A DNA stretch of 64,000 nucleotides from Phragmites australis. Its lineage: Eukaryota; Streptophyta; Magnoliopsida; Poales; Poaceae. The notes beneath the pieces are model-generated. The model was not told the DNA's origin. It made no database searches and saw nothing but the letters and a program-made list of their open reading frames with translations. Below are positions 21,411 through 33,478 of this stretch, piece by piece. The position numbers were made by a program, and so were the translations under genes. Each line of letters begins with the position of its first letter. Position 1 is the stretch's first letter. The stretch lies in the NCBI RefSeq assembly GCF_958298935.1, contig NC_084924.1, positions 15,225,819-15,289,818 of the forward strand. Direction: 5' to 3'.

Positions 21411-24400
21411 CCTCTGTCACACCCGATTTTAACGGTCAAAACCAGATGCGGCTTATGTGTGCCCAGGATGTTCAACACACATAAGGACGTGACAGGTGAA
21501 GTAACAAAAGCAATACTTTAACTTACAATCGTCAAACTCTTACACAAAGTCTTCACCTAAACAACTCTACTAACCAATCTATAACTATTAAACGACGGCA
21601 GCGGAACGAAAGCATCGGCGACCAAACACTCCACAGGCACTGATTGGAAGACACACTCCTAGAACACCAGGTCGTCATCTTGAAAGTCTTGAATGTCTTC
21701 CACTGAGCAGCATATATTTTTGGTAGGAGAAAGCAAGGGTGAGCACATGGAGTACTCAGCAAGTGTGGGAAAATAATGACATGCAGGCTTATATCAAGAG
21801 TAGGCTGACACAAGGTATTATTTGCGTAAATGCGAGTAATGAAAACATATTTGGACTCAAAAGCATTAAATAGTTATTTAGTGAATGTAACCCATACAGT
21901 GCAAACCCAGCATACAAGGCTCCCCACCTTGCATACTATAACCTTCTGGTACTCCCTGTACCAGAACCATAACCACAACTATCTAGTACTCCCTGTACCA
22001 GAACCAAAACCACAATCTAATGATGTGAGGATCCAAGTCTCTCATATCCGTGAGCACGGCTGTTATAACAGTTTTTAACACTCTGCAGAGGTTGTACAAC
22101 TTTCCCACGAGTTGTGATTTCATCACCTGCAAGCAAATGGCTAAAGTCTCCATGTTGCAATGCCGGCCAAGCACTATATACACGCCAGTGGTGTGTTGCC
22201 AGGAGATCACTACGAAGCCTTTACAAAGAATCCTCCCAGTATGTGTCACCAACACTCCAGGTTTCACCGCTAGGTACTACCACCTAGAAGCCCCCTCTTG
22301 TGCCATGTGGTTTCCGAGAATTACCTTCTCTCATCCACGCCTTCCCTCTGGTCCACACAACACTGGAAGAACCCTAATTAATCGGCTAAGCCTTCCCATA
22401 TCAGTCTCGTGTTTGTACGGAGCTTCTCGGGTTGTCGCTCCACGAACCGGTCCTTACTTAGGTTACTTGAGCAAATACTAAACCAACATCACAACCATGA
22501 CAACCATCAAAACCACTTTGCTCAAGGCCTAAGGTTCCATGTTGCTAGACCATTAACACATTAACGACCATTGTTGTATATGTTCATTAGTCAAGATTAT
22601 GACACTTCTCAACATCCCAAAAGCATAGCTAAGCAATCTACCCATAAAAGACTCCTAACCAAAAACCATCTAGGTTCCAAGGGATGATAAGGGAAAATCT
22701 AGGGAAAACCCTAACATAGGTGACTACCTATCATATTGACAGACATTGCATGCAATTTTGTAAAACAAAACATTTAAAAATATAGGTTCAATATAATCAA
22801 GGACACTTGCCTTCTCCTTGCTATTGCTCAGTGTATTCTTGCTCCTGGTCTTGATATTCTTCAAATTGATCCGGGGCGTTGACGACTAATCACACAATAA
22901 CCGACAAAGCACACAAACGAAACATACTAAGAACAGAGCACAAACCAGAGAAACAACAAGACAAAACCTATCTAGAAAGATAGAGCTCGGAGAAACGAAT
23001 CTATCGGTGCAAGAATCACTTAAAACGGAGCTACGACGGAAAAGATATGCTAAAAACAAGATTAGGGTTGATTTTAATTAAGAAAAGGACTTAATTGTAA
23101 TTATGGAAAAGTATAGGGACCTTTTTGTAAAAATAGAGGGACCTATTTGTAATTATGAAAAAGTTCAGGGACCTAACTGTAAAAAGACAGGGGCTCTTAG
23201 GTAATTACAGAAAAGTCTAGGGGTCTTTCTGCAAAATTACCAATTAAAGGAATTATCTGGAATTATCTTTGTACTGGAAAAGATTGAATTGCTGACTGGG
23301 TAGATGACTGGGCGTATTGGCTGATGTGGCGCACATGTGGCACTGATGTGGCAGGGTGACGTGGCTAAGGCGCTGACTGTGTTTAAAGAGGCGACACGTG
23401 GCAACTTGCTACTGGCTGCTGAAGAGGTATTGGTGCGATCTGATCTCGGCCGTTCGGACTTAGATCAGACGGCTCAGGACGGATCGGGCGGCCGGAGGGG
23501 AGGAACACGGCTGAGCCGAGGGATTCACGGCGGCGATCTCGCCGGAGATCGGCGCAGACCTCGTCGCCGATGTCGGTCCTCGACGGCGAGCGGCGGCAGA
23601 GAGAGAAGGGAGCACGGGGGTTCCGTTTTAGCTCTCACCTCGGGCGGCGCGACACGGGGGAGGTCCAGCGGCGGTGAGGGAGGCAGTGGCGCACAAGAGC
23701 TCGTCGACGGAGGGGTTCCGGCGGCCGGGAAGCGAAGACAAAGGCACCGGCGCGTTCGGAGGTCGATGGAGGAGCTGCTGGGCGGCTAGTCGGCGGCAAA
23801 GTGTGATGGATTCGACGAGTTGGTGAGCTCGGTCGGCTCTAATGGCGGCGGCGGCAGGCTCTCGGTGATTCGGCGATTTTGGGCTCGGGTTTCGGCGGGT
23901 TTGGCTATGGGAGATCCAAGGGGGACGGTCGGGGTTATATAGACGGCGAGAGGAGGTCGGGACGGGCCAGGACTCTCAAAGGTGGCAGCGGATCGACTCG
24001 GATACGGTGGCGGAGTCCGGGTGGAAGACGATTCCGACGTGCGGGCCCCACTTGGCGGCGACTCAGGTGAAAGCGGCTCGGCGCGGGGCGTCTTCGGCTC
24101 GGGCGGCAACACGGCGCTGGGTTGGCTCAGGCTCGTGGCGCGGGGCGCTGGGCCGGAGCAGAGGCGCGGCCCAGGCGGAGTGGCGTGAGGTGGGGAAGGA
24201 AATGGGCCGGCATGGGCCGAAGGAGGAAGGGCGGCCCGGGAGGGAGTTTTAATCTTTTCTTTTCTTTTTATTTCTTCTCCTTTTTCCAAAACTATTTTCT
24301 AATATATCTAAACATTGCTAAAACTTTTCACAAGCAAACAATTCAAATAAGTCAAACAAAAACCTAAATGCCTACCTCCAACATGAATGTATTCAAACAA

Positions 24401-24674
24401 ATAATACTCCTAATTCAAATTTGAATTTGAATTTAGAAATTAGGTTTTATCCTATGCTATTTGTTTAAACTCAAATTAAATCTAAGAAAATTTTAGAGAA
24501 TTGCAAAATTTGAAAATCAGGGTGTGACATTGCACTAGATAATCATCCCATCCACCGGCCGTTGCATTTACTCTCATTCATTTCTCCGACGAACTTATTC
24601 AGAATCATCCCCCCGGCCGAATCTCTAAAAAGGGGTCTCTCGGGATCCCTGCGACAGGAGTTAATCCTTCGACA

Positions 24675-24695
24675 GCTGGCGCGCCAAGTAGGGGG
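24675..24695 (+). other. Primer-binding region of the Tat element
   Basis: gctggcgcgccaagtagggg follows the LTR end directly. One base differs from the equivalent site at 99-118. I do not assign the tRNA. Confidence 0.75.
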
Positions 24696-26011
24696 GAATA
24701 TCCCTGAATCTGTTTGTTGTTTTCTTCCACAGGAAAGAATAGCCGGTGGACACCGTCTCCAGCGTTCCGGCTCCAGTTCTAGTGAGGAAATGCAGCCCCT
24801 CGCACAGGAGGTCCTAGCCGCTGCTGCATCCCAGCAGCAGCCGCAATCTGCACGTGCGGCTTTCCCCTCCCAAGGGGATCAAGGTGCTGGGCCCAGCAGG
24901 GTCGCCGTCGCCGCCATCGGTGCACCTTCCAACCCCCATCAGGTGGTCGAAACTCCGGCCGCTAGGTCCACCTCTGGACAGCGCCGGGTGCCACTCCGGC
25001 GTAGACTCGCTTTCAGCAAGGCCGGCCCCGGGAGCGCGCTGCTTGCGGCGCACGCTCTCCTCAGGCGACTCCGGAAACCCCGGAAGGCCGCTGGATCCAA
25101 GAAGTCGCTGCCCTGGTCGGCACTGCTCGCCGCCAGGTACTGGTCGGCAATTCTCTCGCCACCACCCAGCGTGGTGCCACCCGAACCGGCCCATCAACGG
25201 GAAACGTTCTCACAGTCCGGGGGGGCTCCAGGCAGAGCGCCACCCCCCTGGCCGCGTCCGAAGCCCAGGACCTCCGCTTGCGTCTCAACGAGCGGAGGGC
25301 CACGAAGATGCGCGCGTCACTCTCGAGCGCCAGCGGGAGACCCGGCAGGAGGCCGAGGCTGAGGACCAAGCTTCCTCTTTTCTGGCCCACGATCGCCAGG
25401 ATTTCCCGGCTCACCGGCGTTCACCGCCAAGGAGCGCCGCCCGCGCCATGGGGTACGGCACCGGCTGCCGTGCTTTCTCTAGTGAGCTTCGACGGGTCAA
25501 ATGGCCCTCCAAGTTCCTCCAAATATACACTATGGCCGTCCAGGCAGCCGGAGGCAGTGAAAAGGTGATGGCAAATTATTTCCATGTTGCCTTGAGGGGC
25601 TCTGCCCATTCTTGGCTCATGAACTTACCCCCAGGATCTATTAGTTCCCGGGATGACCTCTGCCACCAGTTTGTGGCAAATTTTCAGGGCACATTCACAT
25701 GCCCCGGCTTGGAGTGCGACCTCCACGCCGTCAAGCAACAGGAGGGGGAGACACTGCGGCACTTTATTCAGCGCTTCAGCCAGATCCGCAACACCATCCC
25801 GTGGATAGCCCCCCACGCTGTCATCGTCGCCTTCCGGCAGGGCATCCGTGACGAGCGGATGCTTGAAAAGCTAGGTACGCACGAAATCGAAACCACTGCG
25901 GAGCTCTTCGCACTGAACGACAAGTGCGCCAAGGCGGCGGAGGCCTGGGCGTGGCATGCCCCGTGCCCCGTAGCCGACCAGCCAAGTTCTTCCCGTTCCG
26001 ACAGGCGGGAA

Positions 26012-29000
26012 TGTCACACCCGGTTTTAATGGACAAAACCAGATGCGGCTTATGTGTGCCCAGGATGTTCAACACACATAAGGACGTCACAGGTAAAGTA
26101 ACAAAAGCAATACTTTTATTAAATAAACGTTAAACTCTTACAGCAAGTGACATATATTATCTTCTATGAATATATCTGCAGCGGAACAGAAAGCATTGGC
26201 GACCAAGACTCCACAGGCATCGACTGGAAGATACGCTCCTTAGAACACCAGGTCGTCGTCTTGGAAATCCTCAAAGTCTTCCACTGAGCAGCATATATTT
26301 TTGGTAGGAGAAAGCAAGGGTGAGCACATAATGTACTCAGCAAGTGTGGGAAAATAATGATATGTAGGCTTATATCAAGAATAGGCTAACACAAGGTATT
26401 ATTTGCGTAAATGCGAGTAATGAAAAATAACACATTTGGACTCAAAAAGCATTAGACATATATTAAATGAATGTAACCCAACAATCCATCAACTAGCATG
26501 CAAGGCTCCCCACCCTGCATATCACATCTGTCTTGTGCTCCCCGCACTAAGACCAAGACCACAACATCTAGTACTCACTGTACCAGAATCAAAACCAAAC
26601 CACCATCTAATCATGTGAGGATCCAAGTCTCTCATATCCGTGAGCACGGCTGTTATAACAGTTTTACACTCTGCAGAGGTTGTCCAACTTTACCCATGAG
26701 TAAGTGAATTCCATGTTGCCGTGTTTGCAAGACACTTAACACACGCCAGTGGTGTGCCGCCAAGAATCACTGTATGACACTTTCCACTAACCAGAGACTA
26801 ATCCAATGCATGTCTGCCCACTAGGTTTCACCGCCAGGCTTTACGCGAGCAGCAGCTCCTACCCAGAAGCCCCCTTTTGTGCTGACCCAACGCACACTGG
26901 ACAGACTCTAATCAATATGTCACACTTTACCCATATCAGCCTCGTGGTTGGTACGTTACTTCTTGGGTTGTCGCTCCACGAACCGGTCCTTACTTAGGTT
27001 ACTTGAGCAAAGACTAATCCAACGTCATAACCATGACAACCATCACCAACATCCCTATGCTCAAGGCCTAAGGTTCCATGTTGCTAAAACATTATCATAT
27101 TAATCATCATTACTGCATATGTTCATTAGTCAAAATTATGACACTTCCCAATATCCCAAAAGCAAGGCTAAGCAATCTACCCATAAAAGACTACTAACCA
27201 TAAACCATCTAGGTTCCAAGGGATGATAAGGGAAAATCTAGGGAAAACCCTAACATAGGTGACTACCCATCATAATCACAGACACTGCATGCAATTTTGT
27301 AAAACAAAACATTTAAAAACATAGGTTCAAGATGATCAAGGACACTTGCCTTCTCCTTGCTGCTGCTCAGTGTATTCTTGCTCCTGGTCTTGATGTTCTT
27401 CAAATTGATCCAGGACGTTGTCGGCTAATCGCACAATTACCGGCAAACAAGCAAACAAGATACACTAAGAACAAAGCATAAAGCAAAAGAACAACGAGAT
27501 AAAAACTTGCTAACAAGAAAGAGCACTGAAAAACGAATCCATCGACGCAAGAATCGCTTAAATCGGAGTTACGATGGAAAAGTTAGGGCTAAAACAAGTC
27601 TAGGGTTAAATCTGGAAAAAGAAAAAGGACTTAAATTGAATTATCAGAAAGTCCAGGGACCTTTTTGTAAAAATAGAGCGACCAAAATGTAATTATGGAA
27701 AGTATAGGGACCTAACTGTAAAAAGACAGGGCTCTTTTGTTATTTCAGAAAAGTTCAGGGGCTAAATTGCAAAATTGACCAATTAAAGGATTTATCAGGA
27801 ATTATTTTCAGATTGAAAAACCTCCTTTATGACGTGGCTGCTGACTGGTTGGACACATAGGCAAAAGGTATGAGTTGGCAGCTGAGGTGGCAGGGTGACG
27901 GGGCAATACGGCTGACTGGTTTAAAGAGTAAACACGTGGCGCTACGCTACTGGTTGCTGAAGGGGTACGATTTAGATCTAATCTCAATCGTTGAGGACAG
28001 ATCCGACGGCACGGGGAAGATCGGGTGACCGGAGGGGAGGGACAGGGCGGCGCCGAGGGGTTCACGGCGACGCACGGCCGGACATCTCGCCGGAATCGGC
28101 TAGGGTTCGCCGGCGATGACGATGAGCGGCGCAAAATGTTCAGGGAAGCGCGGGGAATCCGTTTTGGGGCTTACCTCGGGCTTGGCGGCACAGGAAAGCG
28201 ATCGACGACGGAAGGGGCGGCGGCTACCTCGGAAACTCGTCGGAGAGCGTGCTCCGATGACGCAGGGGCCAAGGCGACGACGGGAGAAGCTTCAGCAAGA
28301 GCAGGCGCGTGCAATGGTGGGCTCGGGTTGCGTGGTTTGGCTCTGGAACGGCGTAGCGGCGAGGGCGGACGAAGCGACGGCGATGGCGGCTCGGCGAGCT
28401 TCGAATTCGACGATTAGGGCTCGGTTTTCGGCGATTTGCAGATGGGATGAGTTCGGGGAGGGGGCGGGCATATATATAGGCGGCTCGGAGGTCACGGGAA
28501 AGCGCAGGACTCTTAAGGCGGCGTCGGCTTCTCGCTCGGATTCGGCGGCGCAGCGGAGTCCTTCTCGGAGACGACGGATCCGACCGGCGGGCCCCACCTG
28601 GCGGCGGCACAGGGGAAAACGGAGACTGCGCAGGCGTCTTCGGCTGGCGCGCGAGAGCACGGCGCGGGTGGCTGGGCCGGAGCAGGGGCGCGGCCCCGGG
28701 CGGGAGGGAAATCCGGGCAGATGGGCCGAGCTGAGATGTTGGGCCGAAACAGCAAGAGACAGCCCGAGAGAAGATTTAACCTTTATCTTTTCTATAGAAT
28801 TCAAATCAAATTTCAAATTCAAAAATCCAGACAAAATCTCTTCAAATAAGTTCATCAAGAATTCAAATAAAATACTATTTGCCTAATTCAGCATGAATGC
28901 AAAATTTTCACTTATATCCTATGTCATTTTCTTTTCTTTCCTATAAAATAGGGTTTTCTCTCTTAAGAATAAAATAATTAAATTCATTTGAACCTTAATA

Positions 29001-29049
29001 ACCATTAAGAAAAAAAAAATTGGAATTAGAGAAAAATTAGGGTGTTACA
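26012..29049 (-). mobile_element. 3' LTR of the Tekay-like element
   Basis: Begins tgtcacaccc and ends ggtgttaca. Nearly identical to 33479-36506. A TATA-like ctatatatatg lies at 28469-28480 on the minus strand, followed by a GC-rich stretch that would be the R/leader region. The GC-rich reading frames at 28020-28890 occur equally in the other LTR and are not genes. Confidence 0.92.
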
Positions 29050-29065
29050 AGCCTACCCCCCTTGG
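29050..29065 (-). other. Polypurine tract
   Basis: Minus strand CCAAGGGGGGTAGGCT directly before the 3' LTR. The pol stop codon TAG lies inside it. Confidence 0.8.
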
Positions 29066-32000
29066 AATGAATCTCGCCCTCGAGATTCACCTGGAACAGA
29101 GAAGAGATGAGGAAACTCCGCTTTCATATCTTCTTCCCTTTCCCAAGTTGCTTCGTCTTCCGAGTGGTGACTCCATTGTACTTTGCACATTGGGATTACT
29201 TTGGTTCTGGTTACTCTTTCCGATCTTTCAAGAATCTTCTCAGGGTATTCTATATAGGAGAGATCTTCCTGAACGTCTAATTCTTCCATAGGTAATTGCT
29301 CTTCTGGTACTCGAAGACACTTCTTCAACTGGGAGACATGAAAAACATCATGCACATCTGACAGCTGAGGTGGTAATTCTAACTGATAAGCCACTTCTCC
29401 CCTTTTATCCAATATCTTGAAAGGTCCGATGAATCTTGGTGATAACTTTCCTTTAATCTTAAATCTTCGGAGACCCCTCATTGGCGAGACCTTAAGATAA
29501 ACGAAATCCCCAATTTTGAAAACCAATTCTCTTCGTCTATTATCTGCATAGCTTTTCTGTCTGGACTGTGCAATCCTCAGATTTTCCCGAATCACCTGAA
29601 CTTGTTTTTCTGCATCTCGTAGAACCTCTGGTCCGAAAACCTGACTCTCTCCCGTCTCATTCCAAAACAACGGTGTTCTACATTTTCTCCCATACAAGGC
29701 TTCAAAGGGAGACATTTGGAGGCTTGTCTGATAGCTGTTGTTATACGAGAACACGGCATAAGGTAAACTTTTGTCCCAACTTTTCCCATACTTAAGAGCA
29801 CATGCTCTTAAGCATATCTTCCAATATTTGATTTACCCTTTCTGTTTGACCATCTATTTGAGGGTGATAGGCAGAACTAAAATTCAACTTCGTGTCCATA
29901 GACTCATGTAGCTTCTGCCAAAACTTAGAGGTAAACTGAGTTCCTCTATCCGAGACAATCTTCTTTGGTACTCCATGCAGACATACTATTCTTGACATAT
30001 ACAGCTCTGCTAGTTTAGCTCCACTATACGTGGTTTTTACTGGGATGAAATGGGCGACCTTTGTCAAGCGATCAATTACCACCCAAATAGAGTCATATCC
30101 ACTCTGGGTACGGGGCAATCCAACGATAAAGTCCATTCCAATTTCTTCCCACTTCCACTCAGGTATCTTCAAGGGTTGCAGTAAACCTGCTGGTCTCTGG
30201 TGCTCTGCTTTGACCTTTTGACAAGTATCACACAGAGCTACATACTCTGCAACTTCTCTTTTCATTCCATACCACCAATAACGATCCTTAAGATCATGAT
30301 ACATCTTGGTACTCCCAGGGTGAATGGAATAAGCTAACTCGTGAGCTTCTCTCAGAATCATTTTTTTAATATCTTCCCGGTTAGGTACGCAAATTCTCTT
30401 GTTGAACCATATTGTACCTTGACTATCTTCCGTGAAACCTGGAGCTTTATCCTCCTTAATAAGCTGTCTAATTCCCTTGAGTTTCTCGTCCTCCAGTTGA
30501 CCTTTCCTAATTTCTTGTTCAAGGGTACAATCTAACTCCATGGTGGATGTTTCCATGTCTGCCACAAATCCAAGGTTGAGCTTTTCAAACTCTTTCCACA
30601 ACCTCGGTTGATTATCTTGAACCATCATAGAATTGCAGTAACCTTTCCGGCTCAAGGCGTCAGCCACAACATTTGCTTTTCCTGGGTGATAGTGTATTCC
30701 CACATCGTAATCTTTAATTAACTCCAACCATCTGCGCTGACGAAGGTTTAGATCCGGTTGAGTGAAAATATATTTCAAGCTCTTATGATCCGTGTATATT
30801 TCACATCGTTTTCCAATGAGGTAATGCCTCCAAATCTTCAGGGCATGAACCACATCTGCTAGTTCTAAATCATGTGTGGGGTAGTGTTCTTCATGCTTCC
30901 TTAATTGTCTTGACGCATAGGCCACGACTCGTCCTTCTTGCATGAGAACACATCCAAGTCCTTGTCGCGAAGCATCACAGTAGATGTCAAAGTTCTTGCT
31001 AATATCAGGTAGTACTAGCACTGGGGCCGTAGTCAATCTCTTCTTCAACTCCTCAAAACTTGCCTGGCAAGCAGGACTCCATTTAAACGCCACGTTCTTC
31101 TGAAGCAAAGAGGTAAGAGGTCGGGCTATCCTAGAGAACCCTTCTATGAAACGGCGATAGTACCCTGCTAATCCAAGGAAGCTTCTGATTTCTGATACAG
31201 TGGTTGGTGGTAACCAATTCAGTACATCCTTCACTTTACCAGGGTCTACTGCTACACCTCCGGCGGTTAAAATATGGCCAAGGAACGCGACCTGGTCTAA
31301 CCAAAAATCACACTTGCTAAGCTTGGCATACAGCTGATGTTCTCTGAGTGTCTGTAGCACAATTCTCAAATGTCCCTCGTGCTCTTCTTTGCTTCTGGAG
31401 AAGATTAAAATATCGTCAATGAACACCACCACAAACTTGTCCACATAATCCATGAATACCTTGTTCATGAGATTCATGAAGTAGGCTGGGGCATTAGTTA
31501 GTCCGAATGACATAACTGTATACTCATATAGCCCATATCGAGTACTGAAAGCCGTCTTTGGTACATCCGACGGTCGAATCTTCAACTGATAGTATCCTGA
31601 TCTTAGATCAATCTTGGAGAACACCTGGGCTCCTCTCATCTGATCAAACAAATCCTCAATCCGGGGCAACGGATACTTGTTCTTAATGGTTACCTCATTA
31701 AGTGCCCTGTAATCTACACACATCCTTCGGCTACCATCCTTCTTATCTACGAAGAGAACTGGGGCTCCCCAAGGTGATGCACTGGGTCTAATAAAACCTT
31801 TGCTTAACTGTTCTTGAATTTGCTTCTTTAATTCGACTAGGTCGTTGGCCGACATCCTATATGGCCTTTTTGCTATAGGGGCCGTACCAGGTACCAACTC
31901 AATGACAAACTCGACTTCTCGATCAGGTGGCATACCTGGCAATTCATCGGGGAAGACATCGGGAAACTCACAAACTATCTTGATCTGCTCAAGGGTTGTT

Positions 32001-33478
32001 CCCTCAAGTGAATAGAGAGACTGATCCTCTGTTGCTGGTTCCATGGTTACGAACTCCACCTTGGTACCCTCTCCATTGGTTAGGTGAACCGCTCTTCTGG
32101 CACATTCTATAACTCCATTGAACTTGGCCAACCAATCCATTCCAAGGATTACGTCTATACCATTGGTTTCCAGAACTATAAGGTTCGCGGGGAATTCTAC
32201 CCCCCTTATGCTAAGCCTCATCCTAAGACATATATATTTTGCCTTCATTTTCCCCCCAGGCGAGCTAATAAACATATTATTCTTCATCATAACCATAGGC
32301 AATCCATGCTTTGCGACATACTGAATGGTGATAAAAGAATGCGAAGCTCCAGAATCAAACAAAACAGATGCAGGTCGGGAGTTAACGAGGAACATACCGT
32401 ACACCACATCTTGAGCATCAATAGCCTCTTCTGCTGTGACATGGTTGACCTTTCCATGCACATAGTTCTGTTGTCCACGATTATTCTGGTTGGGGTTCTG
32501 ACTTCCATTGCGTGACTGGCCTGGGGTTGGAGTTGTCCTTGGTGTGTTGTTGGTTCGGGCTAGATCTTGCGTCTTCTTAGGGCATTTATTCACATAGTGC
32601 CCTTCTTCTCCACAATAAAAACATCCTTTGTTCGAGCCTGGAGTTGCTGGGCTGTTCTTGTTTTGGGGCGTGGCCGGTGGGGTTGATCGGGGCGTCTGGT
32701 AGTTGGAGCGCTGAATGGAGTTTTGTGTCTGAGCCCGATACTGAACGTTGGAACGAAACATGGGGCCTTGTGGAGACATCTGTGTAGCTCCACGGGATCG
32801 TGTGTTGCTTCCTTGTCCTTGGAATGACATCTTCCTCTTCTTCTCTTCCAGCTGGCGGCGCTTGTGCTCAACCATTAGGGCTTTGTTTACCAAAGCTTGG
32901 AAATTGGGAAACTCCTGGGGTAGCAAAGCATATTCTATGGCGTCATTCAGGCCTTCCAAGAAACGTTCCTGTTTCTTCTCCTCCGTGTCCACTTCATTTG
33001 GTGCGTATCTGGATAACTGAGTAAACTTGGTCAGATACTCCCTTACAGTCATGGGTCCTTGCTTCAAACTCATGAACTCCTTCTTCTTTAGACGTACATC
33101 CCCAGAAGAAAGATGATGGGTGCGGAAACTAGCTTTAAACTCCATCCATGTGATAGCTGCAGGGTTTTCATGTGCTGCGCAGTAGGCTTCCCACCAATCT
33201 AGGGCTTGACCAGTGAGTTGATGTGAGGCGTAGAGAACCATCTCCCTATCATTACACTGTGCAACGTGTAACTTCCTATCTATATCCTTCAGCCAATCAT
33301 CTGCATCCATTGGTTCTACTGCATGACTGAAGACTGGGGGTTGAGTTCGTTTGAATTCTCCAAGCCTTGATGGTTGATGTGATTGAGGAACATGATTTGG
33401 TTGTTGTTGCTGCATATGCACCATTGTTTGAGCTAAAGCTTGCAAGATTTGAGTTTGCATAGCCATCTGCTGCTCCAT
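29053..33478 (-). pseudogene. Tekay-like gag-pol polyprotein with one frameshift
   Basis: Starts at an ATG at 33478 that abuts the LTR. Residue numbers count from the in-frame GTG at 33484. Order: gag (about 60-220), zinc knuckle CX2CX4HX4C (288-301), protease DSGA (377-380), RT with FIDD (688-691), RNase H with Asp837, Glu874 and Asp899, integrase with Asp1118, Asp1179 and Glu1215 (spacing 35), then, after a frameshift, an integrase C-terminus and a chromodomain (YPEKILER...VQWSHHSEDEATWE) ending at 29053. The only lesion seen is one extra A at about 29808 after QILEDML, which puts a stop 30 bases on. It would have encoded all enzymes of the element. The first ~27 gag codons are deleted. Confidence 0.93.

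Larger units (their letters stand above)
20642..24529 (-). mobile_element. Truncated Tekay-like gypsy element: 5' LTR, PBS, leader, gag start
   Basis: The minus-strand LTR spans 21415-24529 (tgtcac...gtgaca), followed by a spacer, an initiator-Met-type PBS, a leader and the first ~70 gag codons, where it stops against Tat LTR sequence. The rest of gag, pol and the 3' LTR are gone. Loss of host LTR bases at the junction shows that one deletion removed both. A TATA-like ctatataacc is at about 23933-23942 on the minus strand. Confidence 0.85.
19576..24674 (+). mobile_element. 5' LTR of the Tat element, split by an insertion
   Basis: 19576-20641 matches 46500-47584 of the 3' LTR and 24530-24674 matches 47892-48036. 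Between them is a truncated Tekay-like element. The 307 bp corresponding to 47585-47891 are missing, which includes the likely TATA box and start of transcription. This LTR should not drive transcription normally. Confidence 0.85.

Noticed and set aside
28020..28890. Several long GC-rich frames on both strands
   Set aside because: Within the Tekay-like LTR; the same frames appear at 35500-36345 in the other LTR, with no known domain.
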